Below are positions 17,712 through 27,091 of a stretch of 64,000 bases of DNA, piece by piece (within the stretch, counting starts at the first letter, position 1; each line of letters begins with the position of its first letter). The notes beneath the pieces are model-generated. The model had not been told where the DNA came from. It searched no databases and saw nothing but the letters and a program-made list of their open reading frames with translations. Origin of the DNA: Chlorogloea purpurea SAG 13.99 (GTDB lineage Bacteria > Cyanobacteriota > Cyanobacteriia > Cyanobacteriales > Microcystaceae); contig JADQBB010000019.1 of the NCBI GenBank assembly GCA_016903695.1, positions 1 through 64,000 on the forward strand. Reading direction: 5' to 3'. The translations under genes and the position numbers were made by a program.

Positions 17712-18944
17712 TTAAGAATGAAGCAGAACTTCAGAGAATAGTTCCTCGTAACGATCGAGGGCGGTTTCAAAGCTATAGTGTTCCTCGGCGTACTGACGAC
17801 CGCGAAGGCTGAGTTCCTTCACTCGTAACGGGTCGCCGTACAATTCGAGAATTGCCTTGGAGAGAAGCTTAGGATTTTCGGGGGGGACGACGAGACCGCC
17901 GCCGCTGAGTTCGATCGCTCTGGCCGCCGTACCGGTGGCGGGAACCGAGGCGATGATGGGGCGGCCGCTGGCGAGGAGAACTTGTATTTTAGAAGGCATA
18001 TTGAAAGAGATGACATTACGTTTTTGTAACACCATAGAAATATCAGCGGCGGCTAACATCTCCGGTAACTTTTCCCGCGGTTGAAAGGGAAGTAAAAGGA
18101 GATTATGCGCACCCCGTTTCTGACGATATTTTTCTAACCGGATTAAAGCGTCATCTTTACCGACGATAACGACGGCCAGATCGGGGATATGAGTTAAAAG
18201 AGCGGCTGCGTCGATAAGCGTTTCCAAAGGTTGGGTCAGAGCGATATTGCCCGAATACAAAACCACGAATTTACCCTGTAAACCGTTTTCCTGGCGAAAG
18301 TAGCTCTCCTCTTTGGGAAGAGGCTTGACAAAATTGACATCAACCCAATTAGAAATTTCCACGATTTTCTCGGCGGGTACACTCTTACCGAGAAGATTTT
18401 TCGTGAAACCGTCGCTAATAACGCTAATTTTAGTAGCGCTATGATAAGCGAAAGCTTCCAGGGCGGCAAAGACCCGGATGATGTTTTTATTCTTGAGTAA
18501 TCCCACCTGAACGGCAGCGTCGGGGAGAATATCCTGCAAATTCAAGATAATAGGAGCGCGATAAATAGTACCGATTAAAGCGGCGGGAACAGCTACCGGT
18601 AAACCAGGCACTGTTAGAAAGATCAGTTCTGGCCGCCATCCCCGTAATGCTTGAAAAAAACTTAAAAAAACGAAACTAAGCTCGAATAAAATTCTATTTT
18701 TCAGATTTCTTTGCCCTTTTATCCAAACAAAACAACGTTGTATATTGACACCGTTACGAGCTTCTTTTTGATAGAGTTTGCCCTCGTATTCAGGGGGAAT
18801 GCAATTGGCGGGATACCAAGGGACGGCAGTCACTACCCGCACTTGATGTCCTCGTTTGACGAGACCCTCTGCTAGTTCTGTCATTAAGGGGGCGATGCCG
18901 ATCGGTTCAGGGTGATAGTTATAGGAATATAAAAGGATTTTCAT
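17712..18944 (-). CDS. Glycosyltransferase family 4, WcaI/WbuB type
   Basis: A 410-residue GT-B glycosyltransferase. The N-terminus YSYNYHPEPIGIAPLMTELAEGL matches the WcaI/WbuB group, and the middle LNLQDILPDAAVQVGLL and AFAYHSATKISVISDGF are typical of it. The C-terminal donor domain has VVLYSGNIALTQPLETLIDAA, KRNVISFNMPSKIQVLLASGRP and ELSGGGLVVPPENP, with the retaining GT4 glutamate region replaced by GGGLVVPPEN. It should transfer a nucleotide-activated sugar during exopolysaccharide or surface glycan synthesis at the cytoplasmic face of the membrane. No other glycan genes are adjacent, and it is 70 nt upstream of NTRC on the same strand. Confidence 0.9.
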   Translation of the reverse strand: MKILLYSYNYHPEPIGIAPLMTELAEGLVKRGHQVRVVTAVPWYPANCIPPEYEGKLYQKEARNGVNIQRCFVWIKGQRNLKNRILFELSFVFLSFFQALRGWRPELIFLTVPGLPVAVPAALIGTIYRAPIILNLQDILPDAAVQVGLLKNKNIIRVFAALEAFAYHSATKISVISDGFTKNLLGKSVPAEKIVEISNWVDVNFVKPLPKEESYFRQENGLQGKFVVLYSGNIALTQPLETLIDAAALLTHIPDLAVVIVGKDDALIRLEKYRQKRGAHNLLLLPFQPREKLPEMLAAADISMVLQKRNVISFNMPSKIQVLLASGRPIIASVPATGTAARAIELSGGGLVVPPENPKLLSKAILELYGDPLRVKELSLRGRQYAEEHYSFETALDRYEELFSEVLLHS

Positions 18945-19318
18945 TGTATGCGGTCGTATGAAAATTAATTTTAGTCATGGGTATTGACAGAGGTACCGTG
19001 CTGGCTACAATAACTGGCTGTTTTGATAGAACGTCTCCCTCGCCCACTTTCGCCATTAAAGATAAGTACACCCCCGCTTCTATGATTGTAACTACACGAA
19101 CATAATAAGATTTTTATAAGTATTTTGCTGTGAAAACTGATATTAATAAACTAAGTTTAATCACCATGATGGCTTTTTGCCAACAAATTGGATGGTGCCT
19201 CAACAAATGAGAACTTCTATTCCTCTGGGGTCATAGTCCTCAAAGACAAAAAAGTGAAAATTGAGAAAAATTTGGGTTAAAGTGAACATAGGTGAATTAC
19301 GCTATCGACACGAATAAA
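18945..19318. other. 374-bp intergenic region, no supported gene
   Basis: This divergent interval should carry the promoters of the glycosyltransferase gene (left) and of the small membrane-protein gene (right). A 42-codon frame at 18977-19105 (plus strand) has no ribosome site and no recognised domain. No RNA gene was recognised. Confidence 0.5.
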
Positions 19319-19609
19319 ATGATTAATGTAATCTGGCCACGCCCCCTTAAAAACGCTTACCGGAAGGAACCCATATCGGCGTTTATCTTAACGGTGGGGG
19401 CTGTAGATGCGGTTATCGGTGGTGTGGGTCAGCGCTGGAGCCTTTTATCGGTGGGAATAACGCTCGTCGCCGGGGCGGCCCTGATGCGGTGGCTACAGAT
19501 AGAGAAGAGTAAAGCGATCGCCATAGAAGAGAAGCCCCGTTATTATCTACCGCCTAGTTCCTCCCGTACCCCCCTACCGATGTTAACCAATAAAAAAAAT
19601 CAACGCTGA
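19319..19609 (+). CDS. Small two-helix membrane protein, conserved in cyanobacteria
   Basis: A 96-residue protein beginning MINVIWPRPLKNAYRKEPISAFI. Two hydrophobic segments lie near residues 20-40 (AFILTVGAVDAVIGGVG) and 42-57 (WSLLSVGITLVAGAALM), and the tail is polar. I recall similar proteins in other cyanobacteria starting with a W-P-R-P-L-K block, but no function is known to me. An in-frame GTG 27 nt upstream (19292) is possible, but the ATG matches the conserved beginning better. There is no strong Shine-Dalgarno for either. Confidence 0.7.
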   Translation: MINVIWPRPLKNAYRKEPISAFILTVGAVDAVIGGVGQRWSLLSVGITLVAGAALMRWLQIEKSKAIAIEEKPRYYLPPSSSRTPLPMLTNKKNQR

Positions 19610-19693
19610 GAACTTTCTGGGCGAAATTGACTCTTGAGTGCCCGGAGAGGATAAGATCTATGGCACGAATTGCGTTTATATTCAAGCGATGAT

Positions 19694-20797
19694 ATGAAAT
19701 CAATAAAAAGCAGGGGTGTGAGAGTATTAATCGCCGTAGGGGTGGGAGCGATCGCCGTCCTAGCCCCACATAATTCCGTGACGAGGGCCCAGTTACCTCC
19801 AGTACCTGCGAAGGTAACGCCAGAAAAGCCCGATAATATCAGATCGGGAGGGGATTCGTGGAATCAGGCTCATGTGGTGCGTAGCTTTAAAGGACAACTT
19901 TCCACCCCCAACTCTTTAATTTTCAGTCCAGATGGGCGCTACGTCATCAGTGGAGGTAGTTTAACCGATCCGATACTGAGAGTCTGGCTGGTAGACAATG
20001 AAAACCCGGTAGCGGCGATACGCGCTCAGAGAACGACCGTACAAACTTTACTGATCAGTCCCGATGGGAGAACTTTAGTCAGCAGCGGTGACGATGGAGC
20101 TATAAACGGTTGGGATTGGACGACCGGGGAGTACTTGGGTCTCTCCCTGACCCACGGCAGTAAAGTTCTCGCCCTCGCTTCCACGCCGGACGGCGGGGTA
20201 TTGATCAGCGGTGGTTTAGACGGGATCAGGATCTGGGATATGAAAGTACGCCGCCCGATTTATCGACTGGCATGGATAGGTAATGCAGTATATGCTTTAG
20301 CGGTCAAATCCGATGGTGTCACCCTCGCCGCGGGAGAAAACGACGGTAAAGTCAAATATTGGAACATCCGCCAGGGAAAACTGCTATCGGAATTCTCCCC
20401 CCATAAGGAAGCGGTGACGGCCCTGCTGTACACGAGAGACGGACAGAAATTAATCACGGGGAGCGTCGATCGAACTATCAAGATTTGGGACGCGGGCACT
20501 AACCGCTTACTGTATACCCTGAAGGGACATTCCGCGAGAATCAGGTCGATGGTTCTCCACCCGGACGGTCAAACCCTCGCCTCTGCCAGCGACGACGGGA
20601 TCAGGCTCTGGAATATCAGTACAGGAAAACTGATCAATCATCTGGGAAGCCTGGGCGATTGGGTAGAGTCCTTAGATTTCAGTCCCAACGGTCAATATTT
20701 AGTCAGCGGCGGCTATAATTCCAGCGTCTTACTCTGGCAATACGGGCCGGGCCCCGCACCTGGTTCGTCCCCGACTCCCGTATCTTCCCAACCGTAG
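19694..20797 (+). CDS. Exported WD40-repeat protein
   Basis: A 367-residue protein. The ATG at 19694 opens a signal peptide (MKSIKSRGVRVLIAVGVGAIAVLA...), so export to the periplasm or anchoring is likely. A TTG start 24 nt upstream is possible but less convincing. From about residue 60 to the end are seven WD40-type repeats, each with the S-P-D-G turn and a W/L-D ending (LIFSPDGRYVISGG, LISPDGRTLVSSGDDGAINGWD, LYTRDGQKLITGSVDRTIKIWD, LHPDGQTLASASDD, FSPNGQYLVSGG). This predicts a single seven-bladed propeller for protein interaction. The partner is unknown. The tail is proline/serine-rich. Confidence 0.9.
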   Translation: MKSIKSRGVRVLIAVGVGAIAVLAPHNSVTRAQLPPVPAKVTPEKPDNIRSGGDSWNQAHVVRSFKGQLSTPNSLIFSPDGRYVISGGSLTDPILRVWLVDNENPVAAIRAQRTTVQTLLISPDGRTLVSSGDDGAINGWDWTTGEYLGLSLTHGSKVLALASTPDGGVLISGGLDGIRIWDMKVRRPIYRLAWIGNAVYALAVKSDGVTLAAGENDGKVKYWNIRQGKLLSEFSPHKEAVTALLYTRDGQKLITGSVDRTIKIWDAGTNRLLYTLKGHSARIRSMVLHPDGQTLASASDDGIRLWNISTGKLINHLGSLGDWVESLDFSPNGQYLVSGGYNSSVLLWQYGPGPAPGSSPTPVSSQP

Positions 20798-20810
20798 AGA
20801 GTGACCGGTG

Positions 20811-20843
<33 letters not shown>

Positions 20844-22271
20844 TTAATCCCCGAAATGAGCGATGATCGCGTCGGCGAACTCGGAACACTTCAGGGGTGG
20901 TTCGACGGTAGGTTCGAGAAGACGGGCTAGATCGTAAGTAACTTCCCGATTAGCGATCGCCGCAGCGATCCCCTTCTTGATTAAATCCGCCGCCTCCTGC
21001 CAGCCCATGAATTCCAACATCATCACGCCGGATAAAATAACCGAGCCTGGATTGATCCGGTCTAAACCGGCGTGTTTCGGTGCCGTGCCGTGGGTAGCTT
21101 CAAAAATAGCGCAGGTATCGCCGATATTAGCGCCCGGCCCCATGCCCAAACCACCGACGATGGCAGCGGCAGCGTCGGAGAGATAATCACCGTTAAGATT
21201 CATGGTGGCGAGGATGGAATATTCATCGGGGCGGGTTTGAATCTGTTGGAAGATACTGTCAGCGATGCGATCGTTCACCATGATCTTATCTTTCCATTTA
21301 CCCGAACCGTGAGTTTCCCAGATAGAATCGAGTACGGATGTCACTTGTTCACAAACTTTCCCTTGTTTTTCCGGGGTGAGAGCATCGTAACCAGGTTCAA
21401 TCATCCTGGCGTTTTCTTCTACGGTTAGATCGGGCTTTTTCTCCTTGTTACTCAAGATCCATGATTCCATTTCCGTGACGCAATCGTTGCGGAATTCGCT
21501 GGTGGCCAGTTCATAACCCCAGTCTCGAAAGGCCCCCTCGGTGTATTTCATGATGTTACCTTTGTGGACGAGGGTCACTTGATTTTTCGGCTTGGGGAGA
21601 CGCAGGGCGTGAGCGATCGCTCTGCGTACCAAGCGCTGGGAACCGGTTTTACTGATTGGTTTGATGCCGATACCGGAGTCGAGGGGTATTTGTTTCTTAC
21701 CGTGTTCGGGCGTGGCCGGTATTAATTCCTTATTCAGGTAATCGATTAATTTATCAGCGATCTCGCTGCCTTGTTTCCATTCGATACCTAAATATATATC
21801 TTCGGTATTCTCCCGATAAACGATGACATCGAGTTTTTCCGGGGTTTTATGGGGCGAGGGCGTGCCCGCGTAGTAGCGGCAGGGACGCACACAGGCGTAA
21901 AGGTCGAAAATTTGCCGTAAAGCCACGTTGAGGGAGCGAATACCGCCGCCGATGGGGGTGGTTAACGGGCCTTTGATGGCAACCCCATATTCTTCAATAG
22001 CTGTCAACGTGTCTTGAGGTAGATATTGATAGGTGCCGTACAGTTCACAGGCTTCATCACCGGCGTAGACTTTAAACCAATGGATCTGACGTTTTCCACC
22101 GTATGCCTGTTCGACCGCCGCGTCGATAACTTTTTCCGTGGCGGGCCAAATATCAACGCCGGTGCCGTCGCCGCGGATGAAGGGGATGATAGGGTCGTCG
22201 GGAACGATCGGTTTACCGCGGTCAAAGGTGATTTTCGAGCCGGTAGCGGGGGGGGTGATCTTGTCGTACAT
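20844..22271 (-). CDS. icd: NADP-dependent isocitrate dehydrogenase
   Basis: A 475-residue enzyme of the isocitrate/isopropylmalate dehydrogenase family, matching cyanobacterial Icd in length. Motifs include [15 protein letters not shown] near the N-terminus, [20 protein letters not shown] with substrate-binding serine and arginines, [35 protein letters not shown], and the metal/cofactor region [19 protein letters not shown] followed by [13 protein letters not shown]. It oxidatively decarboxylates isocitrate to 2-oxoglutarate, the carbon skeleton for ammonium assimilation and the nitrogen-status signal. Icd is NtcA-controlled in some cyanobacteria, but I found no GTA-N8-TAC site in the 110 bp before this start. 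Confidence 0.98.
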   Translation of the reverse strand: MYDKITPPATGSKITFDRGKPIVPDDPIIPFIRGDGTGVDIWPATEKVIDAAVEQAYGGKRQIHWFKVYAGDEACELYGTYQYLPQDTLTAIEEYGVAIKGPLTTPIGGGIRSLNVALRQIFDLYACVRPCRYYAGTPSPHKTPEKLDVIVYRENTEDIYLGIEWKQGSEIADKLIDYLNKELIPATPEHGKKQIPLDSGIGIKPISKTGSQRLVRRAIAHALRLPKPKNQVTLVHKGNIMKYTEGAFRDWGYELATSEFRNDCVTEMESWILSNKEKKPDLTVEENARMIEPGYDALTPEKQGKVCEQVTSVLDSIWETHGSGKWKDKIMVNDRIADSIFQQIQTRPDEYSILATMNLNGDYLSDAAAAIVGGLGMGPGANIGDTCAIFEATHGTAPKHAGLDRINPGSVILSGVMMLEFMGWQEAADLIKKGIAAAIANREVTYDLARLLEPTVEPPLKCSEFADAIIAHFGD

Positions 22272-22629
22272 AAGCTATGGAGAAAGGGATAGTTGCTATT
22301 AAATAATAGGTCGTGTTTGGAAGTCTACCGCATAGAATACAGATGTTTAAAAGGTTATAAGTAATTTCTTAACCATCTATCGAATCATGATCCGTATAAA
22401 TGTCATTGTCAAGGGTACTATTTTTTGCCTACCGACGGGGATGAACCGGAAAACACCGCCCCGAAAAAATTTTCGTGAAGCCTGATGATTACGGTCTGAA
22501 TTTGGGAATTTTAGGGATAGTAAAGCAGAGGAGCGTTTCGGTCTAAACTGACGGGCCCTCCTCTCTAGATGAGACTGAGACAAGTTCGTGATTCAACCAC
22601 ACGCAGACAATTCAGGGGTAAGGAATGAT
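22272..22629. other. 358-bp divergent intergenic region with hairpin
   Basis: The left part should contain the icd promoter. Near the right end (22527-22564) a 7-bp perfect stem, agaggag/ctcctct, with a short inner cgt/acg pairing forms a hairpin about 65 nt before the ATG at 22630, perhaps in the leader of the kinase gene. No coding gene or known RNA was recognised. Confidence 0.45.
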
Positions 22630-24084
22630 ATGCCACATTTTAGCAATCGAATTTTTTGCCGTTTAGATGGCCTTACCCCGGCTGTAAGAGAACAACAGCG
22701 CGTCAGTGTTCTGAACAAGCTGGGTTTATTGGACGCGGAATCCGTGCCAGTATTCGACGAAGCCACTCAAACCGCCGCCAGGTTTTTAGGCGCTCCTATT
22801 TGTATTCTGGGGTTAATGGTGCATCAACAGTTGTGTCTTAAGTCTGCCGTGGGGTTATCGCTACTAGGTTTGATGAATAATTTAGCCGCTTCGAGGAAAA
22901 TTCCCCGCGATGAATCCTATTGTACTTACGTGGTGGATAGTCAACAAACGATCGTTATCGAAGATACGTTTTCTTCTGGGGTTTTCGCAGGTAGTATACT
23001 AGCTCAACATTACGGTATTCGCGCATATTTGGGAACACCATTAATTACTAATGAGGGTTGGTGTATCGGTAGCTTGGCCGTAATGGATTCCACACCCCGT
23101 AACTTTACGACTAAAGATGTAGAATCTTTGAATTTAATCGCCCGTTGGTGTCTGCGGGAATTCGAGAGAGATTATTTATTGAAAATGCACTCCGATATAG
23201 AACCCCATTATAGTGAATTATCTTACTCGGAAGAAATAAATCCGGCTCATTATTCGATCGGTGATATAAAACTAAAACTATTAAAAGGATTAACCGAGCG
23301 ATTGCGTACCCCCCTGACTTCGATTATAGGAATGTCGAGCATTTTAAGAAGTGAAGTCTTCGGATCTTTAACTCAAAAACAAAAAGAATACACTAAGATC
23401 ATTCATAATAGTGGAACAACGATGAATGCTTTAGTGGATGAGATCCTCAAATTAGGGACGGGAATCGAGAACAATTCTCATGGAGAAATCGCCCCGGTTA
23501 ATTTAGAGATAATTTGTCATCAAATCGTCAATGATTTAATAGGAATAGCTCAAGACAAAAAGCTAGAACTGTCTCTAACAGTGGAACAAGGTGCGGGTAT
23601 CTGGCTATTGAGTAGAGAAAAAGTTCACCAATGTATTTATTATTTACTGATTAGTTTGATTAGATCGGTGGAGCCGAGAGCGGAAATTAAAATTAATTTA
23701 TCCCATCGTCATAATAATCTACAGGTCAATCTATGGAGCGCTTGCCCTTGGCAGGCAGATAATCATTCACCCCCATACTTACCCCCTATGAGCCTGCCTT
23801 TAAATTCCAGTCAAGAATCGGGTTTGAACGGTAAACAGGAGGAAGATGGGAAATCTTATCTGGGTGTGGAAACCCTCAACATTAGATCTTTAGAAGCCAC
23901 ATTAGCTAAATTAGATAATATCTCTACGGCCGATAGCGATAACTATCAAATATTACTGGGGCTGCTTCTGGCGGGTTATTTAGCCGACGCTCAAAATGGC
24001 AAGATACTGGTGCAGAACTCTTCCGAGTCGGTTAATCGTTACACTTTGATCTTACCCAAAATTCCGAGTCCCGCGGGAGAATGA
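22630..24084 (+). CDS. GAF-domain histidine-kinase-like protein with degenerate H box
   Basis: A 484-residue protein. Residues about 30-185 form a GAF domain (ESYCTYVVDSQQTIVIEDT, YGIRAYLGTPLITNEGWCIGSLAVMD). A HisKA-like dimerisation segment follows near residue 230, but the usual S-H-E-L-R-T-P-L reads TERLRTPL, so the phosphoacceptor histidine is glutamate. The remaining 230 residues hold only a weak ATPase-like region, without the N box or GXGLG loops, plus a polar insert. It is probably a non-phosphorylating regulatory relative of a kinase. The ATG at 22630 has AAGGA just upstream. A GTG 42 nt earlier lacks such a site. Confidence 0.8.
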   Translation: MPHFSNRIFCRLDGLTPAVREQQRVSVLNKLGLLDAESVPVFDEATQTAARFLGAPICILGLMVHQQLCLKSAVGLSLLGLMNNLAASRKIPRDESYCTYVVDSQQTIVIEDTFSSGVFAGSILAQHYGIRAYLGTPLITNEGWCIGSLAVMDSTPRNFTTKDVESLNLIARWCLREFERDYLLKMHSDIEPHYSELSYSEEINPAHYSIGDIKLKLLKGLTERLRTPLTSIIGMSSILRSEVFGSLTQKQKEYTKIIHNSGTTMNALVDEILKLGTGIENNSHGEIAPVNLEIICHQIVNDLIGIAQDKKLELSLTVEQGAGIWLLSREKVHQCIYYLLISLIRSVEPRAEIKINLSHRHNNLQVNLWSACPWQADNHSPPYLPPMSLPLNSSQESGLNGKQEEDGKSYLGVETLNIRSLEATLAKLDNISTADSDNYQILLGLLLAGYLADAQNGKILVQNSSESVNRYTLILPKIPSPAGE

Positions 24085-24150
24085 CAATTTTTGCTTACTG
24101 AAGAACTCTAAGTTAGGTACAATTTGTATCTAAACTAGAATAAATATCTT

Positions 24151-25533
24151 ATGAATGCTGTTTGGAAGCAATTTACTTTATTAAATTTTTCCCCTTCCCG
24201 CTGGCGTGGGGGTAGCTATTTATATCGCCTGGTAGGTTTATTGACCCACTGGCGCCAAGGTAGTTGGTTTATGCCCTGGGCTGAACCTTTAGGAGCCGTT
24301 CTAATTTCTTTAGTATTCGCTACCGCTCCTTTTTTCTCTAGTAATCAAATAGGAGCTTTATTGGTCGCCATTGCCGGTTATTGGATTTTACTGACCGTGA
24401 CCGATGAAGTTAAACAAGGTTTCACCCCTATCCATTTATTGGTATTATTGTATTGGTTTATAGCGGTAATGGCTACCGCCTTTTCTCCGGTCAAGTTATT
24501 CGCTGTAGAAGGGTTGGTCAAACTAACTCTTAATTTATTATTTTTCGCTTTTTCGGCGCGCATTTTGCGATCGGAAAAATTAACGGGCCCCATTATCACC
24601 ACCCTACTGTTAACGGCTTTAGTAGTGAGTATTTACGGCATCCGTCAGCAAATATTCGGAGCGGAACCGTTAGCGACGTGGAATGACCCGACTTCTGATT
24701 TAGCCAACGACACGAGAGTTTATAGCTATTTAGGTAATCCCAATCTATTAGCGAGTTATTTATTACCATCGGTCGCCTTTAGTGCCTCGGCTTTTTTCGT
24801 ATGGCGGGGATTAATAACTAAATCTCTAGCAGCTTTGATGACTTTAGCTAACGCGGCCTGTTTATTTTTCACGGAGAGTCGGGGAGGCTGGATAGGTATG
24901 ACGGTCATGACGATCGCTTTTTTACTGCTAATGTATTTCTGGTTTAAGCCTCACTTTCCCCCTTTCTGGCAAAAGTGGTTATTACCGATGGTTTTAGGTG
25001 GTTTTGCCCTAGGGATTCTCGGAGGTATTCTGGTTGTGCCTTCCTTGCGGATTCGAGTGCTGAGTATTTTCGCCGGGCGGGGAGATAGTAGTAATAATTT
25101 CAGGATTAATGTTTGGGAATCGGTGATCGATATGGTCAAAAGCTATCCCCTCTTGGGCATCGGCCCCGGTAACGATGCTTTCAAGAAGATTTATCCTCTC
25201 TTCATGCGTCCTAAATACTCGGCTTTGAGCGCTTATTCCGTCTATCTAGAGACGATGGTAGAAACCGGGATTATCGGCTTTAGTGCTTTTATGTGGTTGA
25301 TGATCACTACTATCAGTCAGGGGGTTAATAACATGATTTCCCTGCGGGATAAAAACGATCGACAGGGATTGTGGTTGATCGCCGCTATTGCCGCCATGGC
25401 CGGTTTGATGTCTCACGGTTTCGTGGATACCGTTTGGTATCGCCCCCAAGTCAGCACTTTATGGTGGTTTACTCTGGCTTTAATCGCGAGTCGGGTGACG
25501 ATCGAGTCGGAGTCTCGACCTGAACCTTACTAG
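24151..25533 (+). CDS. ictB: IctB family putative bicarbonate transporter
   Basis: A 460-residue membrane protein with about 10 hydrophobic segments. It matches IctB: opening region MNAVWKQFTLLNFSP, LVGLLTHWRQGSWFMPWAEPLGAVL, AGYWILLTVTDE and, near the C-terminus, SYPLLGIGPGNDAFKKIYPLFMRPKYSALSAYSVYLE. The Wzy_C/O-antigen ligase-like signature (FTESRGGWIGM) is also present. IctB was first linked to inorganic carbon accumulation in Synechococcus, although its direct transport role is disputed and the fold is that of O-antigen polymerases. Its last 65 bp overlap the 3' end of the convergent DUF3593 gene. Confidence 0.88.
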   Translation: MNAVWKQFTLLNFSPSRWRGGSYLYRLVGLLTHWRQGSWFMPWAEPLGAVLISLVFATAPFFSSNQIGALLVAIAGYWILLTVTDEVKQGFTPIHLLVLLYWFIAVMATAFSPVKLFAVEGLVKLTLNLLFFAFSARILRSEKLTGPIITTLLLTALVVSIYGIRQQIFGAEPLATWNDPTSDLANDTRVYSYLGNPNLLASYLLPSVAFSASAFFVWRGLITKSLAALMTLANAACLFFTESRGGWIGMTVMTIAFLLLMYFWFKPHFPPFWQKWLLPMVLGGFALGILGGILVVPSLRIRVLSIFAGRGDSSNNFRINVWESVIDMVKSYPLLGIGPGNDAFKKIYPLFMRPKYSALSAYSVYLETMVETGIIGFSAFMWLMITTISQGVNNMISLRDKNDRQGLWLIAAIAAMAGLMSHGFVDTVWYRPQVSTLWWFTLALIASRVTIESESRPEPY

Positions 25534-25822
25534 AATCACCACTCCTGGCCTCTTTAATGGCTTGGCGGAAACCCAGAACCACGAAAATATTAGAGAAGGT
25601 AAGGAAAAATTCAGCGCCGCCGTGTAACCAGTCCACGTTAGCTAATTCTAAACCGTAATGATTGCGGGCGTAGATTCCGGCGGGGATGGTGATAGCGACG
25701 AATAACAGTAGTAAATAGAATCCCGCTAAGGCTAATCGGGGAGTTTTCCCCGATCGCGTGAGGAACCAGAGGAAACCCAAGTAGGGAAACAAGGAGAGGG
25801 CGAATAAAGTGGTTTTGTCCAT
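25469..25822 (-). CDS. DUF3593 family membrane protein
   Basis: A 117-residue protein with three hydrophobic segments. The first (LFALSLFPYLGFLWFLTRSGK), the second (RLALAGFYLLLLFVAITIPAGIYA) and the third (EFFLTFSNIFVVLGFRQAI) match DUF3593, a family shared by cyanobacteria and plant plastids, as does the linker LELANVDWLHGGAE. Function is unknown. It follows the DUF2499 gene by 1 nt on the same strand and is the last gene of the grxC operon. The C-terminal 20 residues are polar and encoded opposite the end of ictB. Confidence 0.85.
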   Translation of the reverse strand: MDKTTLFALSLFPYLGFLWFLTRSGKTPRLALAGFYLLLLFVAITIPAGIYARNHYGLELANVDWLHGGAEFFLTFSNIFVVLGFRQAIKEARSGDSSKVQVETPTRSSPDSRLKPE

Positions 25823-25823
25823 A

Positions 25824-26129
25824 TTATAGAAGATTGACTCGGCTCGATCGCCAGATCCACCATCCGGCTAAACAAAGGGTGATATTACCGACTAGGGTGA
25901 GGGAAGCCTGAAGAGTTACCAACCAATCGAGGGCGGGGAGATTGTCGAAAAAGTGCCAGGTACAGGCACACATGGCGCTGATGAGAGCGGGTATCATGCC
26001 GTAGGATAGCATCCGCCACGATCGATCTCCTTTCACTTCCCCGTAACTCCACACGAACCAGATGGCTATCGTCCATTCTAAAACACTGGATACGTGGATT
26101 ATCCAGGTGGGTATCGATAAGGCTGTCAC
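25824..26129 (-). CDS. DUF2499 family membrane protein
   Basis: A 101-residue protein with about three hydrophobic segments: ALSIPTWIIHVSSVLEWTIAIW, RMLSYGMIPALISAMCACTWHFF and LQASLTLVGNITLCLAGW. It matches DUF2499, which like DUF3593 is conserved in cyanobacteria and plastids. I chose the GTG at 26129: AGGAGG lies 4 nt upstream and the GTG overlaps the TGA of gshB (GTGA), typical of translational coupling. A longer frame from 26150 lacks that support. The function is unknown, and the pairing with DUF3593 suggests one complex. Confidence 0.85.
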   Translation of the reverse strand: MTALSIPTWIIHVSSVLEWTIAIWFVWSYGEVKGDRSWRMLSYGMIPALISAMCACTWHFFDNLPALDWLVTLQASLTLVGNITLCLAGWWIWRSSRVNLL

Positions 26130-27091
26130 ACCGCCTCCTTTTCTAACCATTGAATGACTTGTTTACCCAAGCTGGTATCGTTCAATCGATCGATCTCCCT
26201 GATTCCCGTGGGGCTGGTGACGTTCACTTCCGTCAAATAACCACCGATCACATCCAATCCTACGAAATATAAGCCATCGGCCCGCAATCGCGGCGCTAGG
26301 GTTTCGCATATTTCTAACTCTCTGGGGGTGATGTGGGCTTTTTCCACCCGCCCGCCTACCGCCATATTGCCGCGAAATTCCTTGCCGGTAGGGACGCGAT
26401 TGACAGCGCCAATGGGTTCGCCGTTTAAGACGATAATCCGTTTATCCCCTTGAGCTGCGGCGGGGAGATAGGTTTGCACCATCACGGGTTCTTGGCCCCA
26501 TTTGGTGCTAATTTCGATCATGGAGTTGAAATTTCGATCGTCCGGGCCCAGAAAGAGAATCCCTTCCCCTGCTTTGCCTCCTAAAGGTTTTAATACCGCT
26601 GCTCCTTCTCCGGCCACGAACTCGCGGATAGTATTTTTATCTTGGCTGACTATAGTCAGGGGCATTACTTCCGTAAAAGCCAGAGTATAGAGTTTCTCGT
26701 TAGCGTTGCGTAATCCCGCGGGCGAATTGATCACCTTGGTGGTTTCGGCGTAGATCAAATCGAGGATATAGGTGGCGTAGAGATAGGGGGTATTGACCGG
26801 CGGGTCTTTCCTCATCCACACTATATCCATCTCTTCCAAGGGCATTAATTTACTTTCCCCCAGACGATACCAGTCTTTGACCGATACAGTGCGATTTTCT
26901 TCTAATCGTACCGGGGTGATTTCTACTGGCGTTAGGGTTGCCCAAGCTTTCCCCCCGATGACGCTGAGGTTATTGATGCCCGTAACCCACACTCCATGAC
27001 CTAAGAGCCATGCCGATTCCATTAAAGCTACACTAGTGTCATGACAGGGATCTAGTAGGGAGATCGGATCTATGATAAAAGCTAATTTCAT
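26126..27091 (-). CDS. gshB: Glutathione synthase
   Basis: A 321-residue ATP-grasp enzyme matching prokaryotic GshB in length. It shows MKLAFIIDPISLLDPCHDTSVALMESA at the N-terminus (family context), MDIVWMRKDPPVNTPYLYATYIL, VLKPLGGKAGEGILFLG as the ATP-grasp loop, GDKRIIVLNGEPIGAVNRVP, and the metal-binding end FVGLDVIGGYLTEVNVTSPTGIRE. It joins gamma-glutamylcysteine and glycine using ATP to form glutathione in the cytoplasm. Its start overlaps the stop of grxC by 4 nt (ATGA) and its stop overlaps the GTG of the DUF2499 gene, so it is the centre of a tight operon. Confidence 0.98.
   Translation of the reverse strand: MKLAFIIDPISLLDPCHDTSVALMESAWLLGHGVWVTGINNLSVIGGKAWATLTPVEITPVRLEENRTVSVKDWYRLGESKLMPLEEMDIVWMRKDPPVNTPYLYATYILDLIYAETTKVINSPAGLRNANEKLYTLAFTEVMPLTIVSQDKNTIREFVAGEGAAVLKPLGGKAGEGILFLGPDDRNFNSMIEISTKWGQEPVMVQTYLPAAAQGDKRIIVLNGEPIGAVNRVPTGKEFRGNMAVGGRVEKAHITPRELEICETLAPRLRADGLYFVGLDVIGGYLTEVNVTSPTGIREIDRLNDTSLGKQVIQWLEKEAV

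Noticed and set aside
18977-19105. 42-codon plus-strand frame after the glycosyltransferase gene start
   Set aside because: No Shine-Dalgarno and no recognisable domain. It lies in the promoter region between divergent genes.
22272-22390. NtcA site upstream of icd
   Set aside because: Only half-sites (GTA or TAC) occur and none is spaced by 8 nt. I do not claim NtcA control.
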